From contig NZ_CP069717.1 in assembly GCF_024971095.1 (NCBI RefSeq), positions 558,001 through 622,000 on the forward strand: DNA of 64,000 bases. Direction: 5' to 3'. Position 1 is the stretch's first letter; each line of letters opens with the position of its first letter. Shown here one piece after another: positions 8,610 to 16,724 of the stretch. This DNA comes from Microbacterium neungamense. GTDB lineage: Bacteria; Actinomycetota; Actinomycetes; Actinomycetales; Microbacteriaceae. Below the pieces are notes generated by a model. That model was not told the DNA's origin. It did no database searches and saw only the letters and a list, made by a program, of their open reading frames with translations. The position numbers were made by a program, and so were the translations under genes.

Positions 8610-10132
8610 CCCCGCTCCTCGCGGCCGGCCTCGTACTTCGCCCGCCACTCGGCGTTCATCGGGAACAGGCCGTCGACCGGGTGCCCGGCGGCCACCTGCT
8701 CCGCGATCCAGGCGTCCTCCTCCTCCTGCCCGAGCGCCTCGTCGGCGACCTCCTCGGCGAGATCCGCCGGGATCACGATCACGCCGTCGCCGTCGCCGAC
8801 GATCACATCGCCGGGCTGCACGGTGGCGCCGCCGCAGGCGATCGTGACATCGACCTCCCACGGGACGTGGCGGCGGCCGAGGACGGACGGATGCGCGCCG
8901 CGGGAGAACACCGGGAGGCCGATCTCGGCGACGGCGTCGAAGTCGCGCACCCCGCCGTCGGTGACGACGCCGGCCGCGCCGCGGGTCTTGGCGCGGAGGG
9001 CGAGGATGTCGCCGAGGGTGCCGGTGCCGGACTCCCCGCGGGCCTCGATGACGATGACCTCGCCCTCGGCCACGGCGTCGAAGGCGCGCTTCTGCGCGTT
9101 GTAGCCGCCGCCGTGGCTCTTGAAGAGATCCTCGCGGGCGGGGACGAAGCGCAGCGTCTTCGCTGTGCCGACGATCTTGGCGCCGGGCAGGTTCGCGGAG
9201 ACGCCGTCGATGAAGCAGGAGTGCAGCCCGCGTTTGCGCAGCTGGCTGGACAGCCCGGCCGTGGGCGCGGCCTCCAGCTTCGCGCGGAGGGCGGGGGACA
9301 GGCCGGCGGACCCTGAGCCCGTCGAAGGGGCGGACGCTTCGACACCCTCAGCGTCCGAGGTTCCGGACCCTGAGCCCGTCGAAGGGTCCGGGAGGCCGGC
9401 GGCCTCGCGGGAGCCCCAGGCCTCCTCGCGCTGGACGTCGTCGACGGCGGGGAGGGAGCCGAGGGCGGGATCGAACGGGACCTCGCCCTGGACGACCGTG
9501 GTGCGCAGCCGCCCCGATGTGCGGTGCGGGCCTGCGATCGTGTCCACCTCGATCTCGACGACGTCGCCGGGCACGATCACGGACGACCCGGCGGGCGTGC
9601 CGGTGAGGATGACGTCGCCGGGCTCCAGGGTGAAGTGCTGGGACAGGTCGGCGACCAGCTGGGGGAGCGGGAACAGCAGCCCCGCGGTGGTGTCGTCCTG
9701 CTTGAGCTCGCCGTTGACCCAGGCCCGCACGCGCAGCGCCGACGGGTCCACCGCGGCCGCGTCGATCAGCTCCGGACCGAGCGGGGTGTACCCGTCGCGG
9801 CCCTTGGAGCGCACGTTCGATCCCTTGTCGTTGGCGCGCAGGTCGTACAGGCCGAGGTCGTTCGAGGCGGTCACCGCGGCGACGTGCGACCACGCGTCCT
9901 CGACCGACACGTGCCGCGCGGCGGTGCCGACGATGAGTGCGATCTCGCCCTCGAACGCCAGCAGCTCGGTGCCGGCGGGCCGCTCGACGACACCGTCCGT
10001 GCCGGCCACGGAGCTGGACGGTTTGAAGAAGTAGGAGGGGGCGGCCGGGCGGCGTCCGCGCTGATCCGCGCGGGAGATGTAGTTCAGGTGGATCGCGATG
10101 ATCTTTCCGGGCCGACGGAGCGGAACGGTCAC
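8606..10132 (-). CDS. hpaG: Two-domain HpaG-like protein: FAH isomerase/decarboxylase fused to RraA-like domain
   Basis: A 508-residue fusion. Residues 1 to about 225 are a fumarylacetoacetate-hydrolase fold domain with metal ligands in LAFEGEIALIVG and ASNDLGLYDLR, and the family signature GDVILTGTPAG. Residues about 290-508 are an RraA/HMG-aldolase-like domain (LHSCFIDGVSANLPG, AAGVVTDGGVRDFDA, VIVGDGDGVIVIP). The linker, about 225-285, is rich in Ser/Gly/Pro and is encoded by palindromic repeats. In E. coli HpaG two FAH repeats perform decarboxylation and isomerisation. Here the RraA-like half may supply the decarboxylase. The start is GTG at 10132 behind GAGGAGG. No separate hpaF isomerase or HpaBC hydroxylase is in the window. 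Confidence 0.85.
   Translation of the reverse strand: MTVPLRRPGKIIAIHLNYISRADQRGRRPAAPSYFFKPSSSVAGTDGVVERPAGTELLAFEGEIALIVGTAARHVSVEDAWSHVAAVTASNDLGLYDLRANDKGSNVRSKGRDGYTPLGPELIDAAAVDPSALRVRAWVNGELKQDDTTAGLLFPLPQLVADLSQHFTLEPGDVILTGTPAGSSVIVPGDVVEIEVDTIAGPHRTSGRLRTTVVQGEVPFDPALGSLPAVDDVQREEAWGSREAAGLPDPSTGSGSGTSDAEGVEASAPSTGSGSAGLSPALRAKLEAAPTAGLSSQLRKRGLHSCFIDGVSANLPGAKIVGTAKTLRFVPAREDLFKSHGGGYNAQKRAFDAVAEGEVIVIEARGESGTGTLGDILALRAKTRGAAGVVTDGGVRDFDAVAEIGLPVFSRGAHPSVLGRRHVPWEVDVTIACGGATVQPGDVIVGDGDGVIVIPADLAEEVADEALGQEEEDAWIAEQVAAGHPVDGLFPMNAEWRAKYEAGREERG
9311..9386. repeat. Two palindromic repeat copies inside the hpaG linker
   Basis: CCCTGAGCCCGTCGAAGGG occurs at 9311-9329 and 9368-9386, with a related CGCTTCGACACCCTCAGCG at 9335-9353 between them. 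It is translated as repeated PSTGSGS peptides. The same palindrome forms the five-copy array at 32562-32657 and a diverged copy near 35190, so this is a dispersed repeat family that has entered a coding linker in frame. Confidence 0.85.
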
Positions 10133-10260
10133 GGGCGCCTCCTCGCGCGAACGGGCACCGGGGCCGGTGCTCTGGTGCGTTGTATCCGAAATCGTATATC
10201 ATTGCGACGCGGGTGACAACACCCGAAAAGTCCCACCGGACAACGACGTCAAGGAGCATC
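10133..10260. promoter_or_regulatory. Divergent promoter region hpaG / MHS transporter
   Basis: The 128-bp gap is locally AT-richer at 10180-10205 (TTGTATCCGAAATCGTATAT), with a CGA-AA-TCG core flanked by TATC and TATA. That is a plausible GntR/FCD operator and -10 region. The transporter start at 10261 is preceded by AAGGAG, and hpaG has GAGGAGG. The regulator at 7926-8609 is the obvious candidate to bind here. Confidence 0.5.
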
Positions 10261-11642
10261 ATGAGCGACCAGCCCGGCTCACCCGGATTCACCCCCACCG
10301 GAACCATCGCCAGCCCGGCGGACCGGCGACGCGTCGTCTTCGCCACGATCGTCGGCACGACCGTGGAGTGGTACGACTTCTTCATCTACGCCACAGCGGT
10401 CGGCCTCGTCTTCGGCCAGCTGTTCTTCGCCCCGCTCGGCAAGAACAGCGCGCTGATCGCGTTCGCCACCGTGGGCGTGAGCTTCCTGTTCCGCCCCCTG
10501 GGCGCCTTCCTCGCCGGCCACTTCGGCGACAAGCTCGGCCGCAAGACGGTGCTGATGTGGACGCTCATCCTGATGGGCGCGGCCACCGCGCTGATCGGCG
10601 TGCTGCCCACCTATCCGATGATCGGGATCGCCGCTCCGGTGATGCTCGTCCTGCTCCGCATCCTGCAGGGCATCTCGGCGGGCGGCGAGTGGGGCGGCGC
10701 GGTGCTGATGGCCGTCGAGCACGCCCCGAAGAGCCGGCGCGGCGCGTTCGGCGCGTCCCCGCAGATCGGCGTGCCGCTCGGTCTGCTCCTGGCATCCGGC
10801 GTGATGGCGCTGATGACCGTGATCGCCCCCGGGGAGCAGTTCCTGGCCTGGGGCTGGCGCATCCCGTTCCTGCTCAGCGTGGTGCTGATCCTCGTCGGCT
10901 ACTACGTGCGGCGCCGGGTGGAGGAGAGCCCCGTCTTCACCGAGCTCGCCGAGCGCAAGGAGAAGGCGCGGATGCCGATCATCCAGCTGTTCCGCGAGCA
11001 CGCCCTGCTGGTGCTGATCGCCGCCTTCGTCTTCGCGGGCAACAACGCGGTGGGCTACATGACCACCGGCGGGTACATCCAGGGCTACGCCACGAACCCG
11101 GAGGGTCCGCTGGCGCTCGACCGCGGCGCCGTGCTCTGGGCGGTCACCGGATCCGCGGTGACCTGGCTGCTGTCCACGCTGGCGGCGGGCTTCCTGTCCG
11201 ATCGGCTGGGCCGCCGCACCACCTACATCCTGGGCTGGATCCTGCAGCTGATCGGCGTGTTCGCCCTGTTCCCCTGGTGAACACCGGGAACATCGGCCTG
11301 CTGTTCCTGGGCCTGGCGATCCTCACGGTCGGCCTCGGGTTCACCTACGGGCCGCAGGCGGCGCTGTACGCCGAGCTGTTCCCGGCATCCATCCGCTTCT
11401 CCGGCGTCTCCATCTCCTATGCGATCGGCGCGATCCTCGGCGGTGCCTTCGCCCCCACCATCGCCACCGCGATCGTGTCGGCGACCGGCTCGACCGGAGG
11501 CGTGACCTGGTACCTCGCCGGGATGACGCTGCTCGGGCTCCTCGCCAGCGCGCTGCTGCGCGACCGCAGCGGCATCCCGCTCGGGCCCGAGCACGAGGCG
11601 GAGCAGGCGCGCAGCCCGATCCACGGGCTCGCCAAGGCCTGA
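10261..11642 (+). pseudogene. MHS-family MFS transporter, frameshifted (aromatic acid uptake)
   Basis: Metabolite:H+ symporter of the major facilitator superfamily, expected to have 12 membrane segments and likely to import an hpa substrate. The first frame (10261-11280) runs from MSDQPGSPGF through TVEWYDFFIYATAVGL, GHFGDKLGRKTVL and LQGISAGGEWGGAVLM to LIGVFALFPW and a TGA. The second frame continues without loss as PLVNTGNIGLLFLGLAI to 11642, matching the intact paralogue at 48329. A single-base deletion in the run TTCCCC near 11270 explains the break. It is either a young pseudogene or a sequencing error; the rest of the gene shows no decay. Confidence 0.88.
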
Positions 11643-11688
11643 CCTGCTGTGGACGACGAGGCGCGCCGCCCGCGGGGGTGGCGCGCCT

Positions 11689-11766
11689 CGTCGCGTGTCA
11701 GCCGCCGAGCGCCCCGTCGTGTGTCAGCCGCCGAGCGCCCCGTCGCGTGTCAGCCGCCGAGCGCCT
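11689..11766. repeat. 26-bp tandem repeat, three copies, spanning the iclR stop
   Basis: Units begin at 11689, 11715 and 11741 and differ by one or two bases. Each contains TGTCAGCCGCCGAGCGCC, which is the reverse complement of the regulator's last codons (ALGG plus stop). The 3' end of the IclR gene has thus been copied twice beyond its own stop codon. Confidence 0.9.
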
Positions 11767-12451
11767 CGCGGATGGTGTCCGCGGAGCGGCGCAGCCGGGC
11801 GGCGATCTCCTCGTCGGTGAAGCGCGTGGCGACGTGCACCACGGCGATCGCCGCGGGACGCTGGCCGCGCAGCGGCAGCGGGACGGCGACCGACTGCACG
11901 GTGGGGATCACCTCGTCGTGACTGGTGGCATGACCGCGGGCGGCGACCTCGGCGACCTCCGCGTGCAGCTCCGGCGGGGCGGCCGGCCACTCGGCATCCG
12001 TCAGCTGGGCGAGGATCGCCTTGCCGGGCGCGCCGCGGGTGACCGGATGCCGCGCCCCGGGCCGCTGCGCGACGCTGGCGACCGCATGCCGCGGCTCGAC
12101 GCTCGCCAGCGTGATGCACTCCTCGCCGTCCAGCACCGCGAGGAAGCAGGTCATGCCGAGATCGTTGGCGACCGCGGTGAGCTCGGGCAGCGCCTCGGCC
12201 TGCAGATCGTGCGCGACGCCGGCGGCGAGGGACGCCATCCGCGGGCCGAGGCTCACCGCCCCGGAGGCGTCCCGGCCGACGAGGCCGTGGTCCTCGAGCG
12301 TGCGCAGCAGCCGGTAGGCGATCGAGCGGTGCACGCCCAGGCGGGTCGCGATCTCGTCGATGGTGAGCGCGATCCGGGCATCCGCGAGCACCTCGAGGAT
12401 GCGGATGCCGCGGCTGAGGGTCTGCGATGCGGGTGCGTCCGTGCCGGCCAT
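11750..12451 (-). CDS. IclR-family transcriptional regulator
   Basis: A 233-residue regulator with an N-terminal winged helix-turn-helix (SRGIRILEVLAD, LTIDEIATRLGVHRSIAYRLL, EDHGLV) and a C-terminal GAF-like effector domain (FLAVLDGEECITLASV, TRGAPGKAILA, VPLPLRGQRPAAIAVVH). The ATG at 12451 is chosen because it starts the conserved region; an upstream ATG at 12508 would extend into the operator. It is divergent from the flavin monooxygenase at 12592, with two palindromes in between, so it very probably controls that gene in response to an aromatic ligand. Confidence 0.92.
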   Translation of the reverse strand: MAGTDAPASQTLSRGIRILEVLADARIALTIDEIATRLGVHRSIAYRLLRTLEDHGLVGRDASGAVSLGPRMASLAAGVAHDLQAEALPELTAVANDLGMTCFLAVLDGEECITLASVEPRHAVASVAQRPGARHPVTRGAPGKAILAQLTDAEWPAAPPELHAEVAEVAARGHATSHDEVIPTVQSVAVPLPLRGQRPAAIAVVHVATRFTDEEIAARLRRSADTIREALGG

Positions 12452-12502
12452 GGTCCGCCCTTGCGCTCGATCGGGGAGCACGCGTACGATCACTCGTAGC
12501 GT

Positions 12503-12537
12503 GTTCAATAGTAGAACGTTCCGTTCGAATATAGAAC
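12503..12537. promoter_or_regulatory. Tandem IclR-type operators
   Basis: GTTC-N7-GAAC occurs twice, at 12503-12517 and 12523-12537, start-to-start spacing 20 bp (about two helical turns). Both lie in an AT-rich stretch between the divergent regulator and monooxygenase. The symmetric 15-bp form fits binding by IclR dimers side by side. Confidence 0.7.
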
Positions 12538-12591
12538 ACTGGTCTGGACGAGGGCAACCCGAACAACGAGGTCCGGAAGGGATCGACGACG

Positions 12592-14460
12592 ATGCAGTTC
12601 CACCACCACGGTTATGTCTCCGGCGACCCGCGCGTGCTGCCGGCGAGCGGCTTGGGCGTCGACCGCCCCGCAGAGCTCCCGGATGAGATGGACGTGCTCA
12701 TCGTCGGATCCGGCCCGGCCGGCATGCTGCTCGCGGCCCAGATGTCGCAGTTCCCGACCGTGTCCACCCGGATCATCGAGAAGCGCGAGGGTCGGCTGGT
12801 GCTCGGCCAGGCCGACGGCATACAGCCGCGCAGCGTGGAGACCTTCCAGGCCTTCGGCTTCGCCGAGCGCATCGTCGCGGAGGCCTACAACATCGGCTGG
12901 ATGAACTTCTGGGGACCGGACCCGGAGAACCCGCGCAACATCACCCGGATCTCGCGCACCGAGGACTACGCGCTGAAGATCAGCGAGTTCCCGCACCTGA
13001 TCGTGAACCAGGCCCGCGTGCTGGACTACTTCGCCGGGGCCGCCGCGCACGGCCCCGGCCGCATCACGCCGGACTACGGCGTCGAGTTCGTCGGGCTCAC
13101 CGTGCACGAGGACGGCGAGTACCCGGTCGAGGTGCGCGTGCGCTACTCCGCGGGGGAGCGGGCCGGCGAGGAGCGCACCGTGCGCGCGAAGTACGTCGCC
13201 GGCTGCGACGGCGCCCGCAGCGGGGTGCGCCAGGCGATCGGACGCCAGCACGTGGGCAAGCAGGCCCTGCACGCCTGGGGCGTCATGGACGTGCTGGTGA
13301 ACACCGACTTCCCGGACTGGCGGATCAAGTGCGCCATCAACTCCGAGGCGGGCAACATCCTGCACATCCCGCGGGAGGGCGGATACCTCAGCCGGATGTA
13401 CATCGACCTCGGCGAGGTCTCCGAGGACGACCACCACCGGGTGCGGCAGACGCCGATCGAGGAGATCATCCGCCGGGCGAACGCGATCCTGCATCCGTAC
13501 TCGCTGGACGTGAAGCAGGTCGCCTGGCACAGCGTCTACGAGGTCGGCCACCGCGTCACCGACGGCTTCGACGACGCGTGGGGCACCGACCGCTCGCCGC
13601 GGGTGTTCCTCACCGGCGACGCGTGCCACACGCACAGCGCCAAGGCCGGGCAGGGCATGAACGTGTCGATGCAGGACGGCTTCAACCTGGGCTGGAAGCT
13701 GGGCGCCGTGCTCACCGGCCGCAGCCCGGAGACGATCCTGGAGACGTACGCCGCCGAGCGCCGGCCGGTCGCACAGCAGCTCATCGACTTCGACCGGGAG
13801 TGGTCGAGCCTGATGGCCCGCAAGCCGCACGAGATCACCGACCCGCAGGACCTCGCCACCTACTACCTCGCCACCGCCGAGTTCCCCTCCGGGTTCATGA
13901 CCCAGTACGGCCCGTCGATGATCGTCGGATCAGACACGCACCAGGATCTCGCGCCCGGCTTCCCGCTCGGCAAGCGCTTCAAGTCGGTGGAGGTCACCCG
14001 CGTCGGCGACGGCAACGCGGTGCACCTCGGCCATCACGCCAAGGCGGACGGGCGCTGGCGGGTGTACGCCTTCGCCGACCGGGACGCGACGGCGCTGGCA
14101 TCCTGGGCGCAGAAGGCGGCGCCGGTGTTCGCGCGGTTCACGCCCGCGGATGCCGACCCCGACGCCGTGTTCGATGTGAAGGCGATCTACCAGCAGCGCT
14201 ACGACGAGCTCGAGATCACCGCGGCGCCGGAGCTGTTCCTGCCCAAGAGCGGCCCGCTCGGGCTCACCGACTGGGAGAAGGTGTACGCGGCCGGCCCCAC
14301 CATCTGGGCGAAGGCCGACGTCTTCGACGAGCGCGAGCTCTCCCGCGACGGCGTCGTGGTCGTGGTGCGGCCGGACCAGTACGTCGCCGCGATCCTGCCG
14401 CTGGACGCGGTCGACGAGCTCGCCGACTTCCTTGCCGGCGCGTTCCTCCCCGCCTCCTGA
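12592..14460 (+). CDS. FAD-dependent aromatic monooxygenase (phenol 2-monooxygenase / 3-hydroxybenzoate 4-monooxygenase type)
   Basis: Class A flavoprotein hydroxylase of 622 residues, using NAD(P)H and O2 to hydroxylate a phenolic acid. The dinucleotide fold is at residues about 34-48 (DVLIVGSGPAGMLLA), the DG motif in VAGCDGARSGVR near 205, the GD motif in VFLTGDACHTHSAKAGQG near 340, and residues after about 440 form the thioredoxin-like C-terminal domain of phenol hydroxylases. Length and domain order match MobA-type 3-hydroxybenzoate 4-hydroxylases, but the substrate cannot be fixed from sequence. Candidates are a hydroxybenzoate or a hydroxyphenylacetate feeding the hpa pathway. The IclR protein upstream is the likely regulator. 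Confidence 0.9.
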   Translation: MQFHHHGYVSGDPRVLPASGLGVDRPAELPDEMDVLIVGSGPAGMLLAAQMSQFPTVSTRIIEKREGRLVLGQADGIQPRSVETFQAFGFAERIVAEAYNIGWMNFWGPDPENPRNITRISRTEDYALKISEFPHLIVNQARVLDYFAGAAAHGPGRITPDYGVEFVGLTVHEDGEYPVEVRVRYSAGERAGEERTVRAKYVAGCDGARSGVRQAIGRQHVGKQALHAWGVMDVLVNTDFPDWRIKCAINSEAGNILHIPREGGYLSRMYIDLGEVSEDDHHRVRQTPIEEIIRRANAILHPYSLDVKQVAWHSVYEVGHRVTDGFDDAWGTDRSPRVFLTGDACHTHSAKAGQGMNVSMQDGFNLGWKLGAVLTGRSPETILETYAAERRPVAQQLIDFDREWSSLMARKPHEITDPQDLATYYLATAEFPSGFMTQYGPSMIVGSDTHQDLAPGFPLGKRFKSVEVTRVGDGNAVHLGHHAKADGRWRVYAFADRDATALASWAQKAAPVFARFTPADADPDAVFDVKAIYQQRYDELEITAAPELFLPKSGPLGLTDWEKVYAAGPTIWAKADVFDERELSRDGVVVVVRPDQYVAAILPLDAVDELADFLAGAFLPAS

Positions 14461-14531
14461 CCCCCGCCTCCTGGACGTCCGGGCTTCCGCGTCTTCCGCT
14501 CGGGCGGGATGCTCACACCCCCCTCGGGTTC

Positions 14532-14590
14532 GGGGCGGATTCTCGCACTTGGGGCGGCACTGGACCGCCCCGAACGCGAGAATCCGCCCC
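14532..14590. repeat. Long intergenic palindrome
   Basis: GGGGCGGATTCTCGC (14532-14546) is perfectly complementary to 14576-14590, and an inner 7-bp block GGGGCGG/CCGCCCC extends the hairpin, leaving a 7-nt loop. It lies between the stop of the monooxygenase and the copied 3' end of the ThDP gene, so it could terminate both converging transcripts. The repeated GGGGCGG blocks also suggest a dispersed palindromic element. Confidence 0.65.
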
Positions 14591-14619
14591 AAACACGGGT
14601 AGGAGGGTGGGGGACGGAT

Positions 14620-14681
14620 GCCAAGGTCAGGAGTTCACGCGGATGATCTCGCGCTGGTACGGGGCGATCACGGCGCCGGAG
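14620..14681. repeat. Left 62-bp direct repeat of the island (att-like)
   Basis: This 62-bp segment is identical, in the same orientation, to 26331-26392. It reproduces the last 17 codons plus stop of the ThDP-enzyme gene (stop at 14627-14629 on the minus strand). Native flanking sequence lies to its left and island sequence to its right. A duplicated gene 3' end at both borders is the usual footprint of a site-specific integrative element. Confidence 0.85.
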
Positions 14682-14771
14682 CTCAGTATTGAGACTGTCA
14701 GTCTGTTTCTGCCGCATCCCGCAAGGATGAGGAAGTCCCGGAAAGTGTCAAGGCGGGTGAGACAGATTCCG

Positions 14772-15773
14772 TCAGGCGGTCTGTATGAGGGCCTCCTGTG
14801 AGGGCTGGTTGATCCAGGCGGCCTCGGGCAGCTTGGGCGCCTGGGGTCGGCGGTGGCCGAAGCGCTCGGGACGGGCGGCGTAGGCCGCGTCCAGGGTGGC
14901 CTGGCGCTGGGCGCGGACCTGCCCGGCGGTGCCGAAGTGGACGCTGGCGGGGGTGTGCAGCCCGATCCCGCAGTGGCGGTGCTCGTGGTTGTAGTAGGCG
15001 AAGAACTGCTCGGCGAACGCGCCGGCGTCGGCCAGGGACCCGAAGCGCTCGGGGAAGACCGGGGCGTACTTCAGCGTCTTGAACGCCGCCTCGCTGTAAG
15101 GGTTGTCGTTCGACACGTGCGGGCGGGAGTGCGACCTGGCCACCCCGAGGTCGACGAGCAGCTGAGCGACCGGTTTGGAGGTCATCGAGGTCCCGCGGTC
15201 GGCGTGGATCGCCTCCGGCACGCCATGGATGCCCATGGCGTGCTCGAGCAGGTTCTTGGCGATCTCGGCGTCCTCGCGGGCCGCGATGGTCCAGCCCACG
15301 ACGAACCTGGAGAAGATGTCGAGCACGACGTACAGGTCGTAGTACACGCCCCGCTCCGGCCCCTTGAGCTTTGTGATGTCCCAACTCCACACCTGCCCCG
15401 GCGCCGTCGCGACGAGCTCGGGCCGGGTCCGGGGCGGGTGGCTCGCCTGCCGGCGCCGTTCCCCGGCCATGTCGTGCTCGCGCAGGATCCGGTGCATCGT
15501 GGACATCGAGCACAGGTAGGTGCCCTCGTCCAGCAGCGTGGCCCAGACCTGGGCGACCGACTTGTCCGCGAACCGCTGGCTGGTCAACACGGCCAGCACG
15601 TGGGCCCGCTCGGCGGCGGACAGCTTGTTCGCCGGTGCCGGCCGCGGTGTCCGTGGACGTGGCGGTGGCGGGTTCTTGGCCCGGTAGTGACTGGCGCGGG
15701 AGCGACCCAGCAGCGCGCACGCAGCCGCGGTGCCGACGTGCTCGGCCAGCCCGTCGACGGCCGGGTTGATCAC
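14772..15773 (-). CDS. IS3-family transposase OrfB (copy A)
   Basis: DDE integrase-core protein made by -1 frameshifting from OrfA, or by GTGA-coupled start at 15773. Catalytic residues are Asp in VWSWDITKL, Asp in IHADRGTSM and Glu in NPYSEAAFK. Exactly 35 residues separate the second and third, the D-D(35)E hallmark of IS3. The C-terminal FAYYNHEHRHCGIGLHTP block is typical. The frame is open upstream to 15986 because of the overlap with orfA. Confidence 0.93.
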   Translation of the reverse strand: MINPAVDGLAEHVGTAAACALLGRSRASHYRAKNPPPPRPRTPRPAPANKLSAAERAHVLAVLTSQRFADKSVAQVWATLLDEGTYLCSMSTMHRILREHDMAGERRRQASHPPRTRPELVATAPGQVWSWDITKLKGPERGVYYDLYVVLDIFSRFVVGWTIAAREDAEIAKNLLEHAMGIHGVPEAIHADRGTSMTSKPVAQLLVDLGVARSHSRPHVSNDNPYSEAAFKTLKYAPVFPERFGSLADAGAFAEQFFAYYNHEHRHCGIGLHTPASVHFGTAGQVRAQRQATLDAAYAARPERFGHRRPQAPKLPEAAWINQPSQEALIQTA

Positions 15774-16174
15774 CGCGGCGACCGCGGCGGCTTGTCCGCG
15801 CTCTCGGAGAGCGTCTCCAAGAGCGCGTGTGCTTTTCCCATCAGGTCCAGCGCCGCCCTGGTCTTGGCCAGCTCGGCCTCGGCCTTCTCCGCCCGGGCCC
15901 GTAGCGCCTGCAGCTCCCGCTCGCGCCGGTCCCGCGGCTTGCTGCCCAGCCCGGACAGCGAGCCGGCGGCCGCGGCCTTGCGCCACTCGATGATGTGGGA
16001 GGTGTACAGGCCCTCCCGGCGCAGGATCTCCCCACGCCCAGAGCGGTCCGCGGCGTCGTACTCGGCCAGGATCGCCGCTTTGAACTCGGCGGTGAACGTC
16101 CGCCTCTTGGGCCGGTCAGCACGAGGAGCCATAGCCCCATCATCGGTGCCGACGTCAGCAACCGTCATCGTCAT
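15770..16174 (-). CDS. IS3-family transposase OrfA (copy A)
   Basis: A 134-residue DNA-binding subunit with a helix-turn-helix (KRRTFTAEFKAAILAEYDAA, then EGLYTSHIIEWRK) followed by a leucine-zipper-like coiled coil (ELQALRARAEKAEAELAKTR). The slippery heptamer-like run GGGAAAAG, reverse-complemented at about 15832-15839, precedes the end of orfA and is the probable -1 frameshift site that yields the OrfAB transposase. Confidence 0.9.
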   Translation of the reverse strand: MTMTVADVGTDDGAMAPRADRPKRRTFTAEFKAAILAEYDAADRSGRGEILRREGLYTSHIIEWRKAAAAGSLSGLGSKPRDRRERELQALRARAEKAEAELAKTRAALDLMGKAHALLETLSESADKPPRSPR

Positions 16175-16248
16175 CTCAGTATTGGTCCGTTCTCGCCCCG
16201 TGCAGTGCGAAGGTCAGCAGTGCTGGTGTCTCACCCCATCCTGACGCA

Positions 16249-16428
16249 CGGGGGATCCGCGATGTCGAGATCGCCGTCGCCGAATATGTCGACTGGTTCA
16301 ACCAGCGGCGACTGCACGGCGAGATCGGGCACGTCCCGCCGGCCGAGTTCGAGCGGTCGCATTGGGCATCGCTCGACGCGACCCGATACGCTCACGAGCA
16401 GGTTCCGATCGGAGCCGGTTCCAGATAA
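16249..16428 (+). pseudogene. C-terminal remnant of a different IS3-family transposase
   Basis: Starting right at the end of IS copy A, the plus-strand frame reads DVEIAVAEYVDWFNQRRLHG, then EIGHVPPAEFERSHWASL, and ends at TAA (16426-16428). The YVDWFNQRRLHGEIGHVPPAEFE type tail is characteristic of IS3-group integrases. About 59 codons remain; the rest was lost when copy A arrived or by deletion. Confidence 0.8.
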
Positions 16429-16456
16429 CCGAGCCTCCACGAAACCCGGGATGCTT

Positions 16457-16705
16457 CTATGTGTTGTCAAGTCCGCTCTGCTCGCTGAGGCGGCGGTAGA
16501 GCTGGCGGGCTATGTATCGCTTGAGTGAGCGGCGGATTTCCTTGGTGGTGCGTCCTTCGGCTCGTCGGCGTTCGACGTAGGCGCGGGTCGGCGGGTGGTG
16601 CGACATTCGGGTCAGCGCGATCGACGATAAGGCTCTGTTCAGACGCCTGTCGCCTCCTCGGTTGAGGCGATGACGGGTGGTGTTTCCGCTCGAGGCGGGC
16701 ACGGG
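16457..16705 (-). pseudogene. Detached C-terminus of the interrupted IS110-family transposase
   Basis: The minus-strand frame reads PVPASSGNTTRHRLNRGGD, then TRAYVERRRAEGRTTKEI, LKRYIARQLYRRLSEQSG and stop at 16457. This is the Transposase_20 tail with the catalytic-serine region PASSGNT. The matching N-terminal part lies at 18004-18827 and ends exactly where this segment should begin (AVLAGDAP). The complete IS110 element at 16706-18003 sits between the two halves. Confidence 0.85.
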
Positions 16706-16724
16706 ACTGACAGTGATGATGGTG

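Larger units (their letters stand above)
14746..16248 (-). mobile_element. IS3-family insertion sequence, copy A
   Basis: A 1503-bp element with two overlapping ORFs in -1 register. The ends are imperfect inverted repeats (TGTCAAGGCGGGTGAGACA at 14746 and a related TGCGTCAGG...GTGAGACA at the other end, ending at 16248). Its encoded proteins are identical to those of copy B (24448-25950), which lies in opposite orientation. A few extra bases outside each end are shared with copy B, so the true ends could be slightly further out. No target duplication is visible. Confidence 0.88.

Noticed and set aside
10180..10260. An upstream start for the MHS transporter at 10180
   Set aside because: It would translate the promoter/operator region (MYPKSYIIATRV...); the ATG at 10261 has AAGGAG and begins family-like sequence.
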